Assembly: GCA_028293365.1 (NCBI GenBank)
Contig: JAQGOX010000468.1
Span: 1 to 5,770 of the forward strand
DNA: 5,770 bases
Direction of reading: 5' to 3'
Source of the DNA: Verrucomicrobiales bacterium
Lineage (GTDB): Bacteria > Verrucomicrobiota > Verrucomicrobiia > Limisphaerales > SXQI01
In this document: positions 5,663 through 5,770 of the stretch, one piece after another
Layout of the letters: the number at the start of each line of letters is the position of its first letter
Numbering within the stretch: the first letter of the stretch is position 1
Program-made: the position numbers and the translations under genes
The notes under the pieces: generated by a model
What the model was told of the DNA's origin: nothing
Database searches by the model: none
What the model saw: the letters and a program-made list of their open reading frames with translations, nothing else

Positions 5663-5770
5663 TGCCAATGTCCTCGCATACCTCCGAACGCTCCGGCCAT
5701 TCGGCAGCCGCGGCCGCCTGGTGGGACCGTTGGTTCAATGCGTCGGATGATGCACAGGTCATTTGCAACG
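5662..5770 (+). CDS. N-terminal fragment of unidentified protein
   Basis: The stop of the response regulator and this ATG share one base (TAATG, 5660-5664), a typical translational coupling arrangement. The frame stays open for 36 codons to the window edge. The peptide starts with a polar Ser/His-rich stretch, then an Ala run and 'WWDRWFNASDD', and ends 'AQVICN'. A second in-frame ATG at 5668 could also be used. No family can be assigned from this length. The closing residues could be the first strand of a PAS-type sensor domain, which would fit the signalling context, but this is a guess. Confidence 0.55.
   Translation, partial: MPMSSHTSERSGHSAAAAAWWDRWFNASDDAQVICN

Overview
The window is a block of flagellar and signalling genes, all on the + strand and almost gap-free. 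The order is fliD (3' end only), a small CsgG/FlgO-like lipoprotein gene, a FlgM-like gene, fliS, a fliT-like gene, a cytoplasmic PAS-PAS histidine kinase, a REC/HD-GYP response regulator, and the 5' end of an unidentified gene. Base composition looks mid-range (roughly 50% GC by eye). The lipobox protein implies a diderm cell. The FliS style and the output-module architecture remind me of Verrucomicrobiota/PVC bacteria, but this taxonomic guess is weak.

Layout. Positions 1-346 hold the FliD cap protein C-terminus, and the lipoprotein gene follows 3 bases later (350-1042). The only real intergenic space is 1043-1122 (80 bases). The lipoprotein stop codon and the start of this gap carry a close match to the FliA/sigma-28 consensus (TAAAGTTT-N11-ACCGATAT, 14 of 16 positions, exact spacing). 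Downstream of it the genes are 1123-1401 (FlgM-like), 1398-1832 (fliS), 1837-2205 (fliT-like), 2165-4378 (kinase), 4382-5662 (response regulator) and 5662-5770+. They are joined by 4-base gaps or less, or by short overlaps, which suggests one transcript with translational coupling.

Working model. The promoter would place this set in the late (flagellin-class) regulon. FliS and the FliT-like protein would be export chaperones for flagellin and for FliD. The FlgM-like protein would be the anti-sigma factor that holds FliA until the hook is complete. The kinase and regulator would add a sensory layer. The kinase has intact catalytic boxes but ends in a receiver-like domain that lacks the phospho-accepting Asp. 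The regulator has an intact receiver followed by an HD-GYP domain that keeps HD and HHE-GYP but appears to lack other metal ligands and part of the usual sequence. The most notable points are the sigma-28 promoter with its FlgM-like gene, the two degenerate signalling domains facing each other across one gene junction, and the lipoprotein placed between fliD and fliS. No RNA genes, mobile elements, CRISPR arrays or convincing terminators were seen, and no stretch over 300 bases lacks a gene.
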